Origin: Endozoicomonas sp. SCSIO W0465
GTDB taxonomy: Bacteria > Pseudomonadota > Gammaproteobacteria > Pseudomonadales > Endozoicomonadaceae
Assembly: GCF_023716865.1 (NCBI RefSeq)
Contig: NZ_CP092417.1
Span: 2,024,001-2,088,000 of the forward strand
Direction: 5' to 3'
DNA length: 64,000 bases
Position numbers and translations under genes: made by a program. Below are positions 8,282-17,211 of this stretch, piece by piece. Below the pieces are notes generated by a model. The model did not search any database. It was given only the letters and a program-made list of their open reading frames with translations, and was not told the DNA's origin. The number at the start of each line of letters is the position of its first letter. The first letter of the stretch is position 1.

Positions 8282-9643
8282 TTATTCGCCAGCCAGTTTC
8301 ATACGGCTGATCAGAACTGAACCGGTCTGGATATTCCCACGGGTATCCACATCATTACCCACGGCAACAATGTTCCGGTAGATGTCCTTCAGATTCCCGG
8401 CAACGGTCACTTCTGAAACCGGAAACTGAATGTGACCATTTTCTACCCAGAAGCCACCAGCACCCCGGGAATAGTCTCCGGTCACCGTATTAACCCCTTG
8501 TCCCATAAGCTCAGTAACCAGTAACCCGGTGCCCATCTGTTTCAGCAACGCATCAAAGTCTCCTGCATTGCTTTGCACAAACAGGTTGTTAACACCCCCG
8601 GCGTTGGCAGTACTGTCCATCCCCAGCTTTCGTGCAGAGTAGGTACTTAAAATATAATGCTGCAGCACGCCGTCAGTAATAAAGTCCTTGGCGTAGGTCG
8701 CCAGACCATCATTGTCAAAACTGGCGGAACCCATCCTGCTTTTCAACAACGGTTGTTCATAAATACGCATCCATTCAGGGAACACCGGTTTACCCAGGTG
8801 ATCCAGCAGGAAAGAAGCCTGGCGATAAAGGCTGCCACCACTGATCGCCCCCAGGAAATGAGCAATAAGACCGGCAGCCACCTCCGGTGCAAACAGTACG
8901 GGTACTTCGGCAGTGCCTACTTTCCGGGCTCCCAGTCTGCAGACCGTGCGCTCGGCGGCTTTCTTGCCAACAGCAACGGCTTTTTCCAGCTCGTTGGCAT
9001 TACGGTTTACTGTGTACCAGTAATCCCGCTGCATCTCGTCACCCTGCGCGCCAATCAACACCGCGCTCAGACTGTGGCGACTGGAAACATAACTGCCAAT
9101 AAACCCGTTGCTGTTGCCATACACACGACAACCCTGATGGCTAGAGACACTGGCACCATCGGAATTCACAATTTTAGGACTGAAAGCGCGGCCGGCATCT
9201 TCACATTGCATGGCCAGATCAATCGCCTGCTGGGCATCAATTCCCCATGGGTGGTACAGGTCAAGATCAGGCAACGCATCACCATCAGCCATTAACGCTT
9301 TATCAGCCAGCCCTGCATAAGGGTCTTCGGAAGCGTAGCGGGCAATATCGCAGGCGGCTTTTACCGTTTCACGGATTGCCTTTGCGCTGCTGTCAGAGGT
9401 AGTGGCAGAGCCTTTTCGCTTGCCCAGATAGACGGTGATACCCAGCCCCTGGTCACGGTTAAACTCAACTGTTTCAACATCGCCCATGCGAACGCTGGCC
9501 GACAGGCCGGCATCCATACTGATGCCGACTTCACAGGCATCCGCTCCCTGTCTGGCGGCCTCAGCCAGAATATCACTGGCCAGTGTTTTCAGTCTGGTCT
9601 CTTCACTGTGTGGGTCCAGTACTGCATTGGAAGATTCGCCCAT
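8282..9643 (-). CDS. pmbA: Metalloprotease subunit PmbA / TldE
   Basis: TldE half of the TldD/TldE protease, which in E. coli matures microcin B17 and degrades CcdA. The 453-residue protein aligns by eye with PmbA from start to end: N-terminal helical part, GLGITVYLGKRKGS segment, and C-terminal GAGGFWVENG...VAGNL region. TldE lacks the metal-binding HExxxH of TldD, as seen here. It is convergent with mgtE and divergent from yjgA; pmbA next to yjgA is the usual arrangement. Confidence 0.95.
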   Translation of the reverse strand: MGESSNAVLDPHSEETRLKTLASDILAEAARQGADACEVGISMDAGLSASVRMGDVETVEFNRDQGLGITVYLGKRKGSATTSDSSAKAIRETVKAACDIARYASEDPYAGLADKALMADGDALPDLDLYHPWGIDAQQAIDLAMQCEDAGRAFSPKIVNSDGASVSSHQGCRVYGNSNGFIGSYVSSRHSLSAVLIGAQGDEMQRDYWYTVNRNANELEKAVAVGKKAAERTVCRLGARKVGTAEVPVLFAPEVAAGLIAHFLGAISGGSLYRQASFLLDHLGKPVFPEWMRIYEQPLLKSRMGSASFDNDGLATYAKDFITDGVLQHYILSTYSARKLGMDSTANAGGVNNLFVQSNAGDFDALLKQMGTGLLVTELMGQGVNTVTGDYSRGAGGFWVENGHIQFPVSEVTVAGNLKDIYRNIVAVGNDVDTRGNIQTGSVLISRMKLAGE

Positions 9644-9899
9644 GATTCCACCTGATCTGTTTTGTTATGGCTGTAGGGGTTTATGACTGTAAGGTTTTAT
9701 GACTATTGTGCCGCTGTAAAGTTAAGAATGCATCAGTTAGATGCTTAATTAAACACACTTTGATTTGCCGGGGAAAAACATCCCAATTGAGCTGCATTCT
9801 GAAGTAAGATAGTAAAAACTGTGTCTATTTTTCCATCCATGGAACTGCTTTATCAGCAACGTCATGTAATCTGCAGATTCCCATCTATGGCCATTCTCT

Positions 9900-10442
9900 A
9901 TGAGTAAAAAGAACCGTCGTATCCAGGAAGCCTGGGACGATGAAGAAACCGAAGAAATCATCTATGTCAGCAAATCTGAGCTGAAGCGGGACATGGAAGA
10001 ACTGAAGCATATGGGTGCCCGTCTGATGGAACTTAAACCGGCATTGCTGGATAAGTTGCCTCTGAACGATCGCCTGCGTGAAGCATTGAATGAGAGCAAG
10101 CGCATCAAAAGCAACAATGCCAGAAAGCGCCATCTGGGCTTTATTGGTAAGCTGATGGCGGATCAGGACATTGAGCCAATAATGGAGCTTCTGAACCAGT
10201 TGGACTCTTCCAGTGAGGAGTACAACCGCCGGTTCCATCAATTGGAAAGATGGCGTGATCAGCTTATCCGGGACGATGATGGCCACAGCACATTAACTGA
10301 ATACCTGGAGCATTACCCGGAAGCGGACCACCAGCATATCCGCCAACTGGTTCGCAATGCCCAGAAAGAAGCCGCTCAGGACAAGCTACCAGCAGCGGCA
10401 AGGAAACTGTTCAAATACCTGAGGGAAGTGGACGAGCTATAG
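9900..10442 (+). CDS. yjgA: Ribosome-associated protein YjgA / DarP
   Basis: DUF615 family protein that joins late 50S ribosome assembly intermediates. It begins MSKKNRRIQEAWDDEETEEI and holds the family segments KSELKRDMEELKHMGARL and HLGFIGKLM. 180 residues, highly charged, no membrane part. Divergent from pmbA, with a 256-bp gap that contains no further gene. Confidence 0.93.
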   Translation: MSKKNRRIQEAWDDEETEEIIYVSKSELKRDMEELKHMGARLMELKPALLDKLPLNDRLREALNESKRIKSNNARKRHLGFIGKLMADQDIEPIMELLNQLDSSSEEYNRRFHQLERWRDQLIRDDDGHSTLTEYLEHYPEADHQHIRQLVRNAQKEAAQDKLPAAARKLFKYLREVDEL

Positions 10443-10450
10443 CGGTTACC

Positions 10451-10495
10451 TGAACAGGCCATACGCTCTGACCTGTTCATTTATCTGCTTTTTTC
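10451..10495 (+). terminator. Rho-independent terminator after yjgA
   Basis: An 8-bp perfect stem (TGAACAGG 10451-10458, CCTGTTCA 10472-10479) is followed by a T-rich tract ending in six T. It lies 9 bp after the yjgA stop and 25 bp before the stop of the convergent orphan gene. Confidence 0.65.
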
Positions 10496-10518
10496 ACCCG
10501 TCAAATGACCAAAATTGA

Positions 10519-11823
10519 TTACTTCCGCCCACCGGAAGACGCAGAACCCAGCTTCTCCTGCATTTCAGGGGTCACTGACTCAAAAAGGTCAAGGTAGTGT
10601 TCGGCAAAGGCCTCGACCTCTGGTTCACACAACGCCTCCAGTGATGGTGCAACACCTTCTTTCCAGCCGGGCAGGGATATACCATGATAGCGGCATAACC
10701 CATGAACCAACATCTCGGCAATCCCGCCAGAGCCTCTGCCTGTTACCGATGAATGCACCAATGCCCAATGCAGATGAGGTATCAGATTAAGCTCACCGGC
10801 GATAATTTTTGTCCCCAGCTGCATACAGTGTTCCATCCATACCGGTAACTTTTTGAAATCGGTATGGATCATGAGGGTACCGTTTGGCTTTTTTTTACTT
10901 TTAGGAAAAATACCGTCAATCTCAAAGCGATGTGTTGCTTCCGAGCTTAGGTCAGCGCAGACAAACAGGGTGAGCGGAATCATCTGGCCATCATTATTTT
11001 TCCCTTTGACGAGACGAAAACTTGAATGTTCAACAATAGTTTCATGATGATGATCACCAAAAACGTCTTTACACATCGTGGTGATTTGAGCCAAATCTTT
11101 TTGGTTATGCTTATGGCACTGCCGATCCCGGCAAAGTGATACAACCTGGTCTTGCTTGTAGGCATAGGCCGTTTGATCTGATACGCCGGTGAAGGCAATC
11201 GGCCAAATTTTCCGCTTCCATTTTCGCCCCCAAATCTCGGTTTGTATTTCTATTGGACCTGCACTTCGATTGTACCCAAACCTGAAATTTCCGTTATCGT
11301 GCGGGTTTCTTTGATCTTCGATCTTTTTTCGAAAACGTACCGTATCTTCAAAAATTGTTGCCATATCGCTGCCTGAGTTTATTAACTCAGGGATGCGTGC
11401 AACCTGTTCTTCAAAACATTGATTCCAGATTTTTTCTCCCTTTTCAACATCTTCAGAATATTGTATCCACTCACTCTGAGGCCTTCTGGCAAGATGATTG
11501 GGTGGATCACAGGCAACAACACGTTTCCCCTCCAACCCGGACTGTCCTCCTGATGTACCGGGTTGTGAAGTCAGTAGCCCCGCCCGATCCGTGTGCTTAT
11601 TGACTTCTGTCCACCTGTCACCTGACTCACTGGCATCACCACTCAATCCGGCACGATTCGGATCATTTGCGGTAGATGATGATTTTTCGCAAACCAATCG
11701 ATTACCGCCAGGATTGCTTCGCCAAATACCCCTATTGTCATTCTTCTCAATTTTCTCAGAACTTTTATTGGCAGTGGCAACAACTCCATATGGATTAACC
11801 TGATCTCGAGATACGGGTTCCAC
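10519..11823 (-). CDS. Orphan 434-residue protein with a disordered N-terminus and a Cys/His-rich middle
   Basis: Family not recognised. Residues 1-130 are polar, rich in Ser, Asn and Gly and probably unstructured. A folded region from about 150 holds a Cys/His cluster (LCRDRQCHKHN, then DVFGDHHHETIVEHS) that could bind metal. A conserved-looking block follows, HLHWALVHSSVTGRGSGG, then GLCRYHGISLPGW. There is no signal peptide or membrane helix. It stands alone between yjgA and the phosphodiesterase. The disordered leader and orphan status resemble secreted effectors of host-associated bacteria, but this is only a guess. Confidence 0.55.
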   Translation of the reverse strand: MEPVSRDQVNPYGVVATANKSSEKIEKNDNRGIWRSNPGGNRLVCEKSSSTANDPNRAGLSGDASESGDRWTEVNKHTDRAGLLTSQPGTSGGQSGLEGKRVVACDPPNHLARRPQSEWIQYSEDVEKGEKIWNQCFEEQVARIPELINSGSDMATIFEDTVRFRKKIEDQRNPHDNGNFRFGYNRSAGPIEIQTEIWGRKWKRKIWPIAFTGVSDQTAYAYKQDQVVSLCRDRQCHKHNQKDLAQITTMCKDVFGDHHHETIVEHSSFRLVKGKNNDGQMIPLTLFVCADLSSEATHRFEIDGIFPKSKKKPNGTLMIHTDFKKLPVWMEHCMQLGTKIIAGELNLIPHLHWALVHSSVTGRGSGGIAEMLVHGLCRYHGISLPGWKEGVAPSLEALCEPEVEAFAEHYLDLFESVTPEMQEKLGSASSGGRK

Positions 11824-12034
11824 ATTTATTTCCTCATATAAAATTTTACAGGACTGATATGTACCTTCGTTTTAGTTAAAGCATCTGTAACACGGATCAT
11901 TAATTCGGAATTACAGGCCGGACGAAGTAACATAGCGCCCTGAATCATTCGACAGGTCATGTCCAGAATCACTAACCAATATGTTATTGCGTTTCAGAAA
12001 TCCCTCGTAATCATCAGGTTGTGAGTAAAATTCT

Positions 12035-12745
12035 TCAGTGCAGTAAAGGGAAATCCGAAAAGACACCATCAACACCATAGCCGGTAAGCTGCCTGGCAAA
12101 CGTCAGAGAATTAACTGTATAACAATAAAGCTCATAACCCCGGGACTTCACTTGTGAAATCTGTCTCTTGGTAGTCCTCTTACCATGGAGGTGAATGGAT
12201 ACGGCATTGACCCGCAGTGCTTTTTTGTGCCAGTTCAGTGGCAACCGTTCAAATAAACAGCCAACCTGAATATCGGAACGATCTGAAAAATGAACAAGTG
12301 CCCGGTAATTAAAGCTGGAAACCAGAAGCCGATCCGTTGGAAATTCAACCTCAGCAACGGTCTTTAATACCGCTTCTACCAGCCTCGGCTCTGAACAGCC
12401 ATTGGTTTTCAGCTCAAGGTTCAGACCAAGCCCAAGTTTTTTTATGAGCTTAAGAGCCGCTCCAAGTTGAGGAATCCGCTCACCCGAAAATTGCTCAGAA
12501 AACCAGCTGCCCACATCTATTGTTTCCAGCTCGGAGCAGGTTAACGACGTCACCCGACCTTTTTTATTGGTTGTACGGTTCAGTCGACGGTCATGAAAAA
12601 GTACAGGGGTTCCATCACCAAGCAGAGTGACATCCACCTCTATCCATTTCAGCCCCTGCTCAGCAGCCAGCCTAATGCCAGCCTCGGTATTTTCCGGGGC
12701 TTTTCCTGCCAGACCTCGATGTCCGATTATCCTGCTCATGCGCAT
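12035..12745 (-). CDS. ugpQ: Glycerophosphodiester phosphodiesterase (UgpQ-like)
   Basis: Cytosolic GDPD-family enzyme that cleaves glycerophosphodiesters to glycerol-3-phosphate and an alcohol. The N-terminus carries the catalytic signature HRGLAGKAPENTEAG, then EVDVTLLGDGTPVLFHD with the acidic metal ligands and second histidine. The end, GVDGVFSDFPLL, is the typical last strand. 236 residues fits the cytosolic form, with no leader peptide. ATG codons at 12745 and 12739 are both possible starts. No ugp or glp transport genes are nearby. Confidence 0.92.
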   Translation of the reverse strand: MRMSRIIGHRGLAGKAPENTEAGIRLAAEQGLKWIEVDVTLLGDGTPVLFHDRRLNRTTNKKGRVTSLTCSELETIDVGSWFSEQFSGERIPQLGAALKLIKKLGLGLNLELKTNGCSEPRLVEAVLKTVAEVEFPTDRLLVSSFNYRALVHFSDRSDIQVGCLFERLPLNWHKKALRVNAVSIHLHGKRTTKRQISQVKSRGYELYCYTVNSLTFARQLTGYGVDGVFSDFPLLH

Positions 12746-12975
12746 GAATTATCCCACCTTACTAATGAACCAGAACCCGACCAAATGCAGGAACAGGGTT
12801 ATTCTTATCCAAGACCCTGTTGTAAGGACATTAACACAGATGCGACCTGGCCACCTGTTTGGCAGAGAGGGTATGATTTTTATCAGGCAGAATACGACAC
12901 ACTTACGAAGTGTGCAGGTGTGACGATAGTTGTGGGAATGTTAAAATCTGAAAATATAGCAAGAAAGGAAAAAGA

Positions 12976-13052
12976 TGGGGTGGGCGAAGGGGCTCGAACC
13001 CTCGACCGCCGGAATCACAATCCGGAGCTCTGCCAACTGAGCTACGCCCACC
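12976..13052 (-). tRNA. tRNA-His (anticodon GTG)
   Basis: On the minus strand the sequence folds as a full cloverleaf. The acceptor is GTGGGCG/CGCCCAC with the extra 5' G at position -1 that marks tRNA-His. The D arm has AGCTCAGTTGG, the anticodon stem-loop is CCGGATTGTGATTCCGG with GTG at 34-36, and the T loop is GTTCGAGCC. CCA is encoded. It stands alone, not in a tRNA cluster. Confidence 0.97.
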
Positions 13053-13306
13053 ATCAAAATCGTGATAAGGAAGAAGAGCTTCATCCCTCACCAGACGCGC
13101 TGATTATAAGGAAAGCAGTTCAGCATGCAAGCATGATCCGATGTTTTTGTCTGCGGGTTACCACTATATCAGACACTATGCCAGCAATATTACGGACCAG
13201 AAATGTTCTGGCCCGGGTTCATGACCAGAAACTGCATGCCGGGATTCAATACAATCTGAATCAACATGCAGTGTTTTCTTTCGTTTGGACAGATAAAAGC
13301 CGGAAC

Positions 13307-14266
13307 CTATTTGGCGGGTAACATGCCCTCTGCGGACACCCTTTCTGACACCCTTTCTGACACCCTTTCTGACACCCTTTCTGATGCACTGCCGGTGGCA
13401 GACTTGCCGGAAAATATCTGATTAAAGGCCACAGCCATCATAATGGTGGCAAGGGCTGCCCAGATATGAACTGACAAGGCTTCACCATTGATGGTCGCGC
13501 CCAGTAAAACGCCAATCATGGGGACCAGGTAGTTATTCAGTGAAGCAAACACCGGCCCGGCATCACGAATCAGCAACATATACAGGAAATACACCAGACC
13601 AGCGCACAGCGTACCCAGATAAGTGACGGCCATCAGGCTGGAGGCGGTTGGTGTCATTTCGGTTACCGGGGCCACAATCATGGCAAAGAGAATGATTTGT
13701 ACTGAAGCACTACCGAGAATATTTCTGGCAACGATCAGTGGATGCTCGTTCTCCACCCCCTTCAGTAACAAAAGCGCAACGGCAAAACAGGCTGAAGCAA
13801 GGATAATAGCGCCCGCCGCCATCAGATTGGTCGTACTGCTGCCAGACATCAACTCAGGATAAAACAGCATTACCAGGCCGGAAAAACCTAACAGTACACT
13901 GCCAATACCGGCAAAAGTGATCCGTTCCCCTTTGATAAGCAGAGGAGCCAGAATGACCGTAAAGAAGGGTATAGTGCCCATCAAAATGGCAGCAATGGCT
14001 GTATCGAGGTATTGCTGCCCCCAGGCCACCAAAATAAAAGGAATCGTCGCTTCCAGCAGGCCAATCAGGCTGAACTTAAACCATTGGCCACCGTTGCTTT
14101 TGACCTTCATCAACTGGCAAATGATGACCAGAGACAGGAAGCCAATCAGTGAACGACCGGCACCGACCCACACCGGAGAAAGGTCAGCGACTGCCATTTG
14201 CTGAAAAATAAACTGGGATCCCCAGATAACCCCGATACCGAGGAGAAAGAGATAATTTCTTAACAT
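13307..14266 (-). CDS. EamA/DMT-superfamily permease
   Basis: Inner-membrane exporter with about ten predicted hydrophobic helices arranged as two EamA halves (first half from LFLLGIGVIWGSQF, second from LMAAGAIILASACFAVALLL). The family exports amino acids or other small metabolites; substrate unknown. I start at ATG 14266 (319 residues); a GTG at 14281 adds five. The C-terminus carries SERV tandem repeats encoded by four 12-bp units (13334-13386), outside the membrane core. It is divergent from a broken LysR gene, the classic pairing of a regulator with its target exporter. Confidence 0.88.
   Translation of the reverse strand: MLRNYLFLLGIGVIWGSQFIFQQMAVADLSPVWVGAGRSLIGFLSLVIICQLMKVKSNGGQWFKFSLIGLLEATIPFILVAWGQQYLDTAIAAILMGTIPFFTVILAPLLIKGERITFAGIGSVLLGFSGLVMLFYPELMSGSSTTNLMAAGAIILASACFAVALLLLKGVENEHPLIVARNILGSASVQIILFAMIVAPVTEMTPTASSLMAVTYLGTLCAGLVYFLYMLLIRDAGPVFASLNNYLVPMIGVLLGATINGEALSVHIWAALATIMMAVAFNQIFSGKSATGSASERVSERVSERVSERVSAEGMLPAK
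13334..13386. repeat. 12-bp tandem repeat in the permease C-terminus
   Basis: The unit GACACCCTTTCT is repeated four times with little change. It encodes the SERV repeats at the end of the permease. In-frame copy change would lengthen or shorten the tail without breaking the gene. Confidence 0.8.
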
Positions 14267-14964
14267 CCGAATATCTCGCACAAGCGCCTGAAACCAAAAT
14301 TGCGCGGATTTTATGCAACGACAATCTATTGATACAATGAAACCTCATCATCCGGCCATGCACTGTATCGATACTTTATGCCAAGCCAATTCTTCCATCC
14401 ATTTTGTACCTGCCATGAGTGACCTGAACCGCATTGATCTGAATTTATTGAGAGTTTTCGACCTGTTGATGATAGAAGGCAGTGTCAGCCGGGTTGCACA
14501 GAAGCTGCATCTCTCACAGTCGACGATCAGTCATGCCCTTTCCCGACTTAGACGACAATTTAATGATGATCTTTTCGTGCCGGTTTATGGGGGCATGGCG
14601 CCAACTGAGCAAGCCAAACTGATCTCGCCACTGGTTCGACAGGCAATGCTCCTGCTGGAACAAAGTATTAACAGCAAGCCGGTGTTCGAACCGGCCCGGA
14701 GCAAAGCCAGGTTTCGCCTTGCCGGTGGCGACTATGTCGAACTGGTCTTGTTGCCGGTTCTCATGGAGCGAATAGCCCGGCTGGCCCCTGAGATTACCAT
14801 TGAGATAGAAGGCCTTAAAGCAACGGATTACGCAAGGGAGCTGGATTCTGGCACGATTGATCTGGTTATTGGTTTTGAAACATTGGGGCGACTGGCAAAA
14901 TCATTAAAAACCGCCAGTATCATGACCGAACAGCTGGTGGTGATTGCGCCTGAGCCCATAGATA

Positions 14965-16665
14965 GTTCTCGTCCAAAAACGCATCAGGCAATCATAATTA
15001 GATTGTACGTTCGTTTTGATATTTCCTGAAATTCCAGAGAGCCGCAAAAACTCTTCCCTTTTTTTCTCTAATCTGGGACGGATATTGGAGAAAAACGCGA
15101 AAAGCAGGCAGAAAACATCCTCCCACCATGCTGGAAAGGTACTTTCATGTAGCGTGGAGGTGGCTATCAGGATGGTGCCGGGTGTCTGGCCAGAATCACC
15201 AGGTTGTAACAGACCACCGATAACCAGCAATGAGAATCAAAACGCTCAGAACCCTTGCAGTGGCAACGTGATAGCCCAAAACATCTCTTTAGCCACGAAA
15301 TTCCCGCTTCAATACCTGCCCGGAAGCGAAAGAGCGTTTTATACACATACTGACTTTTAGTCATCTCTTCGACTTCAAGTCCGCGCTTCTTATTAAAAGC
15401 TACATCGCTGATTCCCATGGCCTTGGCTTTTTCCAAATTAGCGCGACACGCGTATCCGCCGTCACCGCTTGTCTGGCGAGGTACACGACCATAAATTTCT
15501 TTTTGTCTTTCCATCATCGGAATGAATTGGTCCGAATCCGCTGGGTTACCTTCCTCAATAACCAGGTCCAGGATCAATCGACTTTTTCCCTGAACCAGGT
15601 TCAGTTTATGGCCATACTGTACTTGCCGCCTGTCTTTTACGATGATATCCGTATGGGGTTCATACAGGCTAACCACTTTTTCCTGGGCTGGCACCTTTTC
15701 ACCCTTAAAGACCCTGCGCTCTGTCTGGGAGACTATTGCATCCACCAGGGGTAACAGGTGATCCACATCGGCCTGCCACTTGTCGGCATCATCAGCCAGG
15801 AGACACTGCCCCTGCTGACGGGCGTTTGCTAGCGTGACAGTAGCTTCGATAAGTACCTTCCGGGATTTTCGGGTCAACTGCAGCAGTTTTTTATAATGCT
15901 GATGCCGCTCTTCTTTGCCAGCGTAGATGCATTTTCTGGCCGCATCTTTTACGGCTCGGTTGTGATGGGTATATTCATAAAGCGGTGTCGCTGTCAGTGT
16001 TTGTCCCCGTTCCAGCAGCCGACAAATTTCTTTAACGGAACTGGCTAAAAGATCACTGTCGCAAGGAGGTTTGATATCCGATTCGGTGACTGTGCTGTCA
16101 ATAGCCACAGTGCGCCCTTTTTCAATACCCTGATCTTTAGCGGTCATTAGCTGACAGTTATTAATCCGTTCCCATGTAGATGCAGTAAGAAGGCTGATGA
16201 GCCCATGCAAACTGGAGCGACTGGGGCGCTGGTTTGGTTCGAGGCGACAAAAGTCTCGAAAGAGCATGGAGTCCATCAAAACAAACGACAAGTAGTCATA
16301 ATCACAATTCAAATACTGTTTCAGGAGTGCCGCACGAAGAACGGATTCTGCTGATAGTCCGTTCCGCCCAGTGTTCTGTTTATCACCAGAACTTAAGTCC
16401 TCATAAATCCAGTCATTGAACTGTGGATGGGCGTCAAGCCATTGCGAGATACCGGAAAGCTGGGAGCAGATTTCATGAGGTACGTAATGGAGTTCCATAC
16501 TACACTGCGGGTTGCGTTTTTTGCGCATTTGGAGTCCTCTGTTTTTGGCAATCCCTTATGTTTCTTGCTCTTGGGAAGTTTAGTCGCCAGATAGCAGTAG
16601 GGCTCCACTTAATTTTTCAGGATAAAATCTACAGTTTTCAATTGGTTGTGTTTTTGGACGAGAAC
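14965..16665 (-). mobile_element. Complete insertion sequence, 1701 bp, with 6-bp target duplication
   Basis: Terminal inverted repeats are GTTCTCGTCCAAAAAC at the left and its exact inverse at the right. The target duplication TAGATA is at 14959-14964 and 16666-16671. One transposase gene on the minus strand fills most of the element. The same ends bound the 191-bp element at 339-529. The family is a DDE type of the IS5/IS1182/ISNCY kind; the exact assignment needs a database. Perfect ends, a perfect duplication and an intact frame suggest a recent insertion. Confidence 0.9.
15167..16528 (-). CDS. DDE transposase of the LysR-interrupting insertion sequence
   Basis: 453 residues. It begins MRKKRNPQCSMELHYVPHE, followed by an N-terminal DUF772-like helical domain (GLSAESVLRAALLKQYLNCDYDYL). 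The DDE catalytic core shows TVAIDSTVTESDI for the first aspartate and QTSGDGGYACRANLEKA for the second. The catalytic glutamate is probably in the C-terminal helix RFRAGIEAGISWLKRCFG. The frame is intact, so the element may be active. It could also mobilise the short element at 339-529 in trans. Confidence 0.9.
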   Translation of the reverse strand: MRKKRNPQCSMELHYVPHEICSQLSGISQWLDAHPQFNDWIYEDLSSGDKQNTGRNGLSAESVLRAALLKQYLNCDYDYLSFVLMDSMLFRDFCRLEPNQRPSRSSLHGLISLLTASTWERINNCQLMTAKDQGIEKGRTVAIDSTVTESDIKPPCDSDLLASSVKEICRLLERGQTLTATPLYEYTHHNRAVKDAARKCIYAGKEERHQHYKKLLQLTRKSRKVLIEATVTLANARQQGQCLLADDADKWQADVDHLLPLVDAIVSQTERRVFKGEKVPAQEKVVSLYEPHTDIIVKDRRQVQYGHKLNLVQGKSRLILDLVIEEGNPADSDQFIPMMERQKEIYGRVPRQTSGDGGYACRANLEKAKAMGISDVAFNKKRGLEVEEMTKSQYVYKTLFRFRAGIEAGISWLKRCFGLSRCHCKGSERFDSHCWLSVVCYNLVILARHPAPS

Positions 16666-17211
16666 TAGATAATAGTCAGGGTGTCATCACTGTTGATTCG
16701 ATTGAATCCTTAAAGTTTATCTACCCATCCAGTTGGGGACATTCACAGGCGCTTTTGGATGCGTGGTGTCTGCGGCAGGGAATTGAACGAAATATTGCTA
16801 TTAGAACATCCGGTTTTGTTGCGGTTCCTGTGCTGATGAAAAAGCTTGGCCTGGTAACCGCCTTGCCTTCCGCCATTGCCCGATATTATCAACAACAATT
16901 CGGCTTTATTTACTACCCGATCGCCAGCAATGAACTGACGTATCGCCACCTGCTGGCCTGGCATCCACTCAGGGATAAAGACCCCGGTCTGGCATGGCTA
17001 AAGCAGCAGATAATGAAAGCAGTTGAAAGCATCGAATCTCATGATGCCATATCACCGGCAGCGTTATAGATCCTGTTGACGTGTATTCACGCAATGGGCT
17101 GCTCAAGAAAGAAAAGAGACGGTAATAGAAGAACCTGAATAAAGCAGAGGCTGTCCCGGACAGCGCCATGATGATGGAGCCAGGTGGTGCCAGGTTACAG
17201 CAGAAATCAAC

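Larger units (their letters stand above)
14415..17069 (+). pseudogene. LysR-family transcriptional regulator, disrupted by an insertion sequence
   Basis: The N-terminal part (14415-14964) starts MSDLNRIDLNLLRVFDLL and has the winged helix-turn-helix segment GSVSRVAQKLHLSQSTISHALSRLR, then the first part of the effector domain up to APEPID. The remainder (16672-17069) continues in frame after removal of the insertion: NSQGVITVDSIESLKFIYPSSW and on to SPAAL. The joined gene is 315 residues, normal for LysR. The actual product would be a truncated DNA-binding half with about 20 residues from the element. It is divergent from the DMT permease, which may now be deregulated. The ATG at 14415 starts at the conserved N-terminus; the frame is open about 100 bp further upstream. 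Confidence 0.9.

Noticed and set aside
8657..9295. A 212-residue plus-strand open frame
   Set aside because: Antisense to pmbA, no ribosome site, no recognisable product.
11911..12099. A 62-residue minus-strand frame after the phosphodiesterase
   Set aside because: It overlaps the end of the phosphodiesterase gene in another frame and shows no recognisable features.
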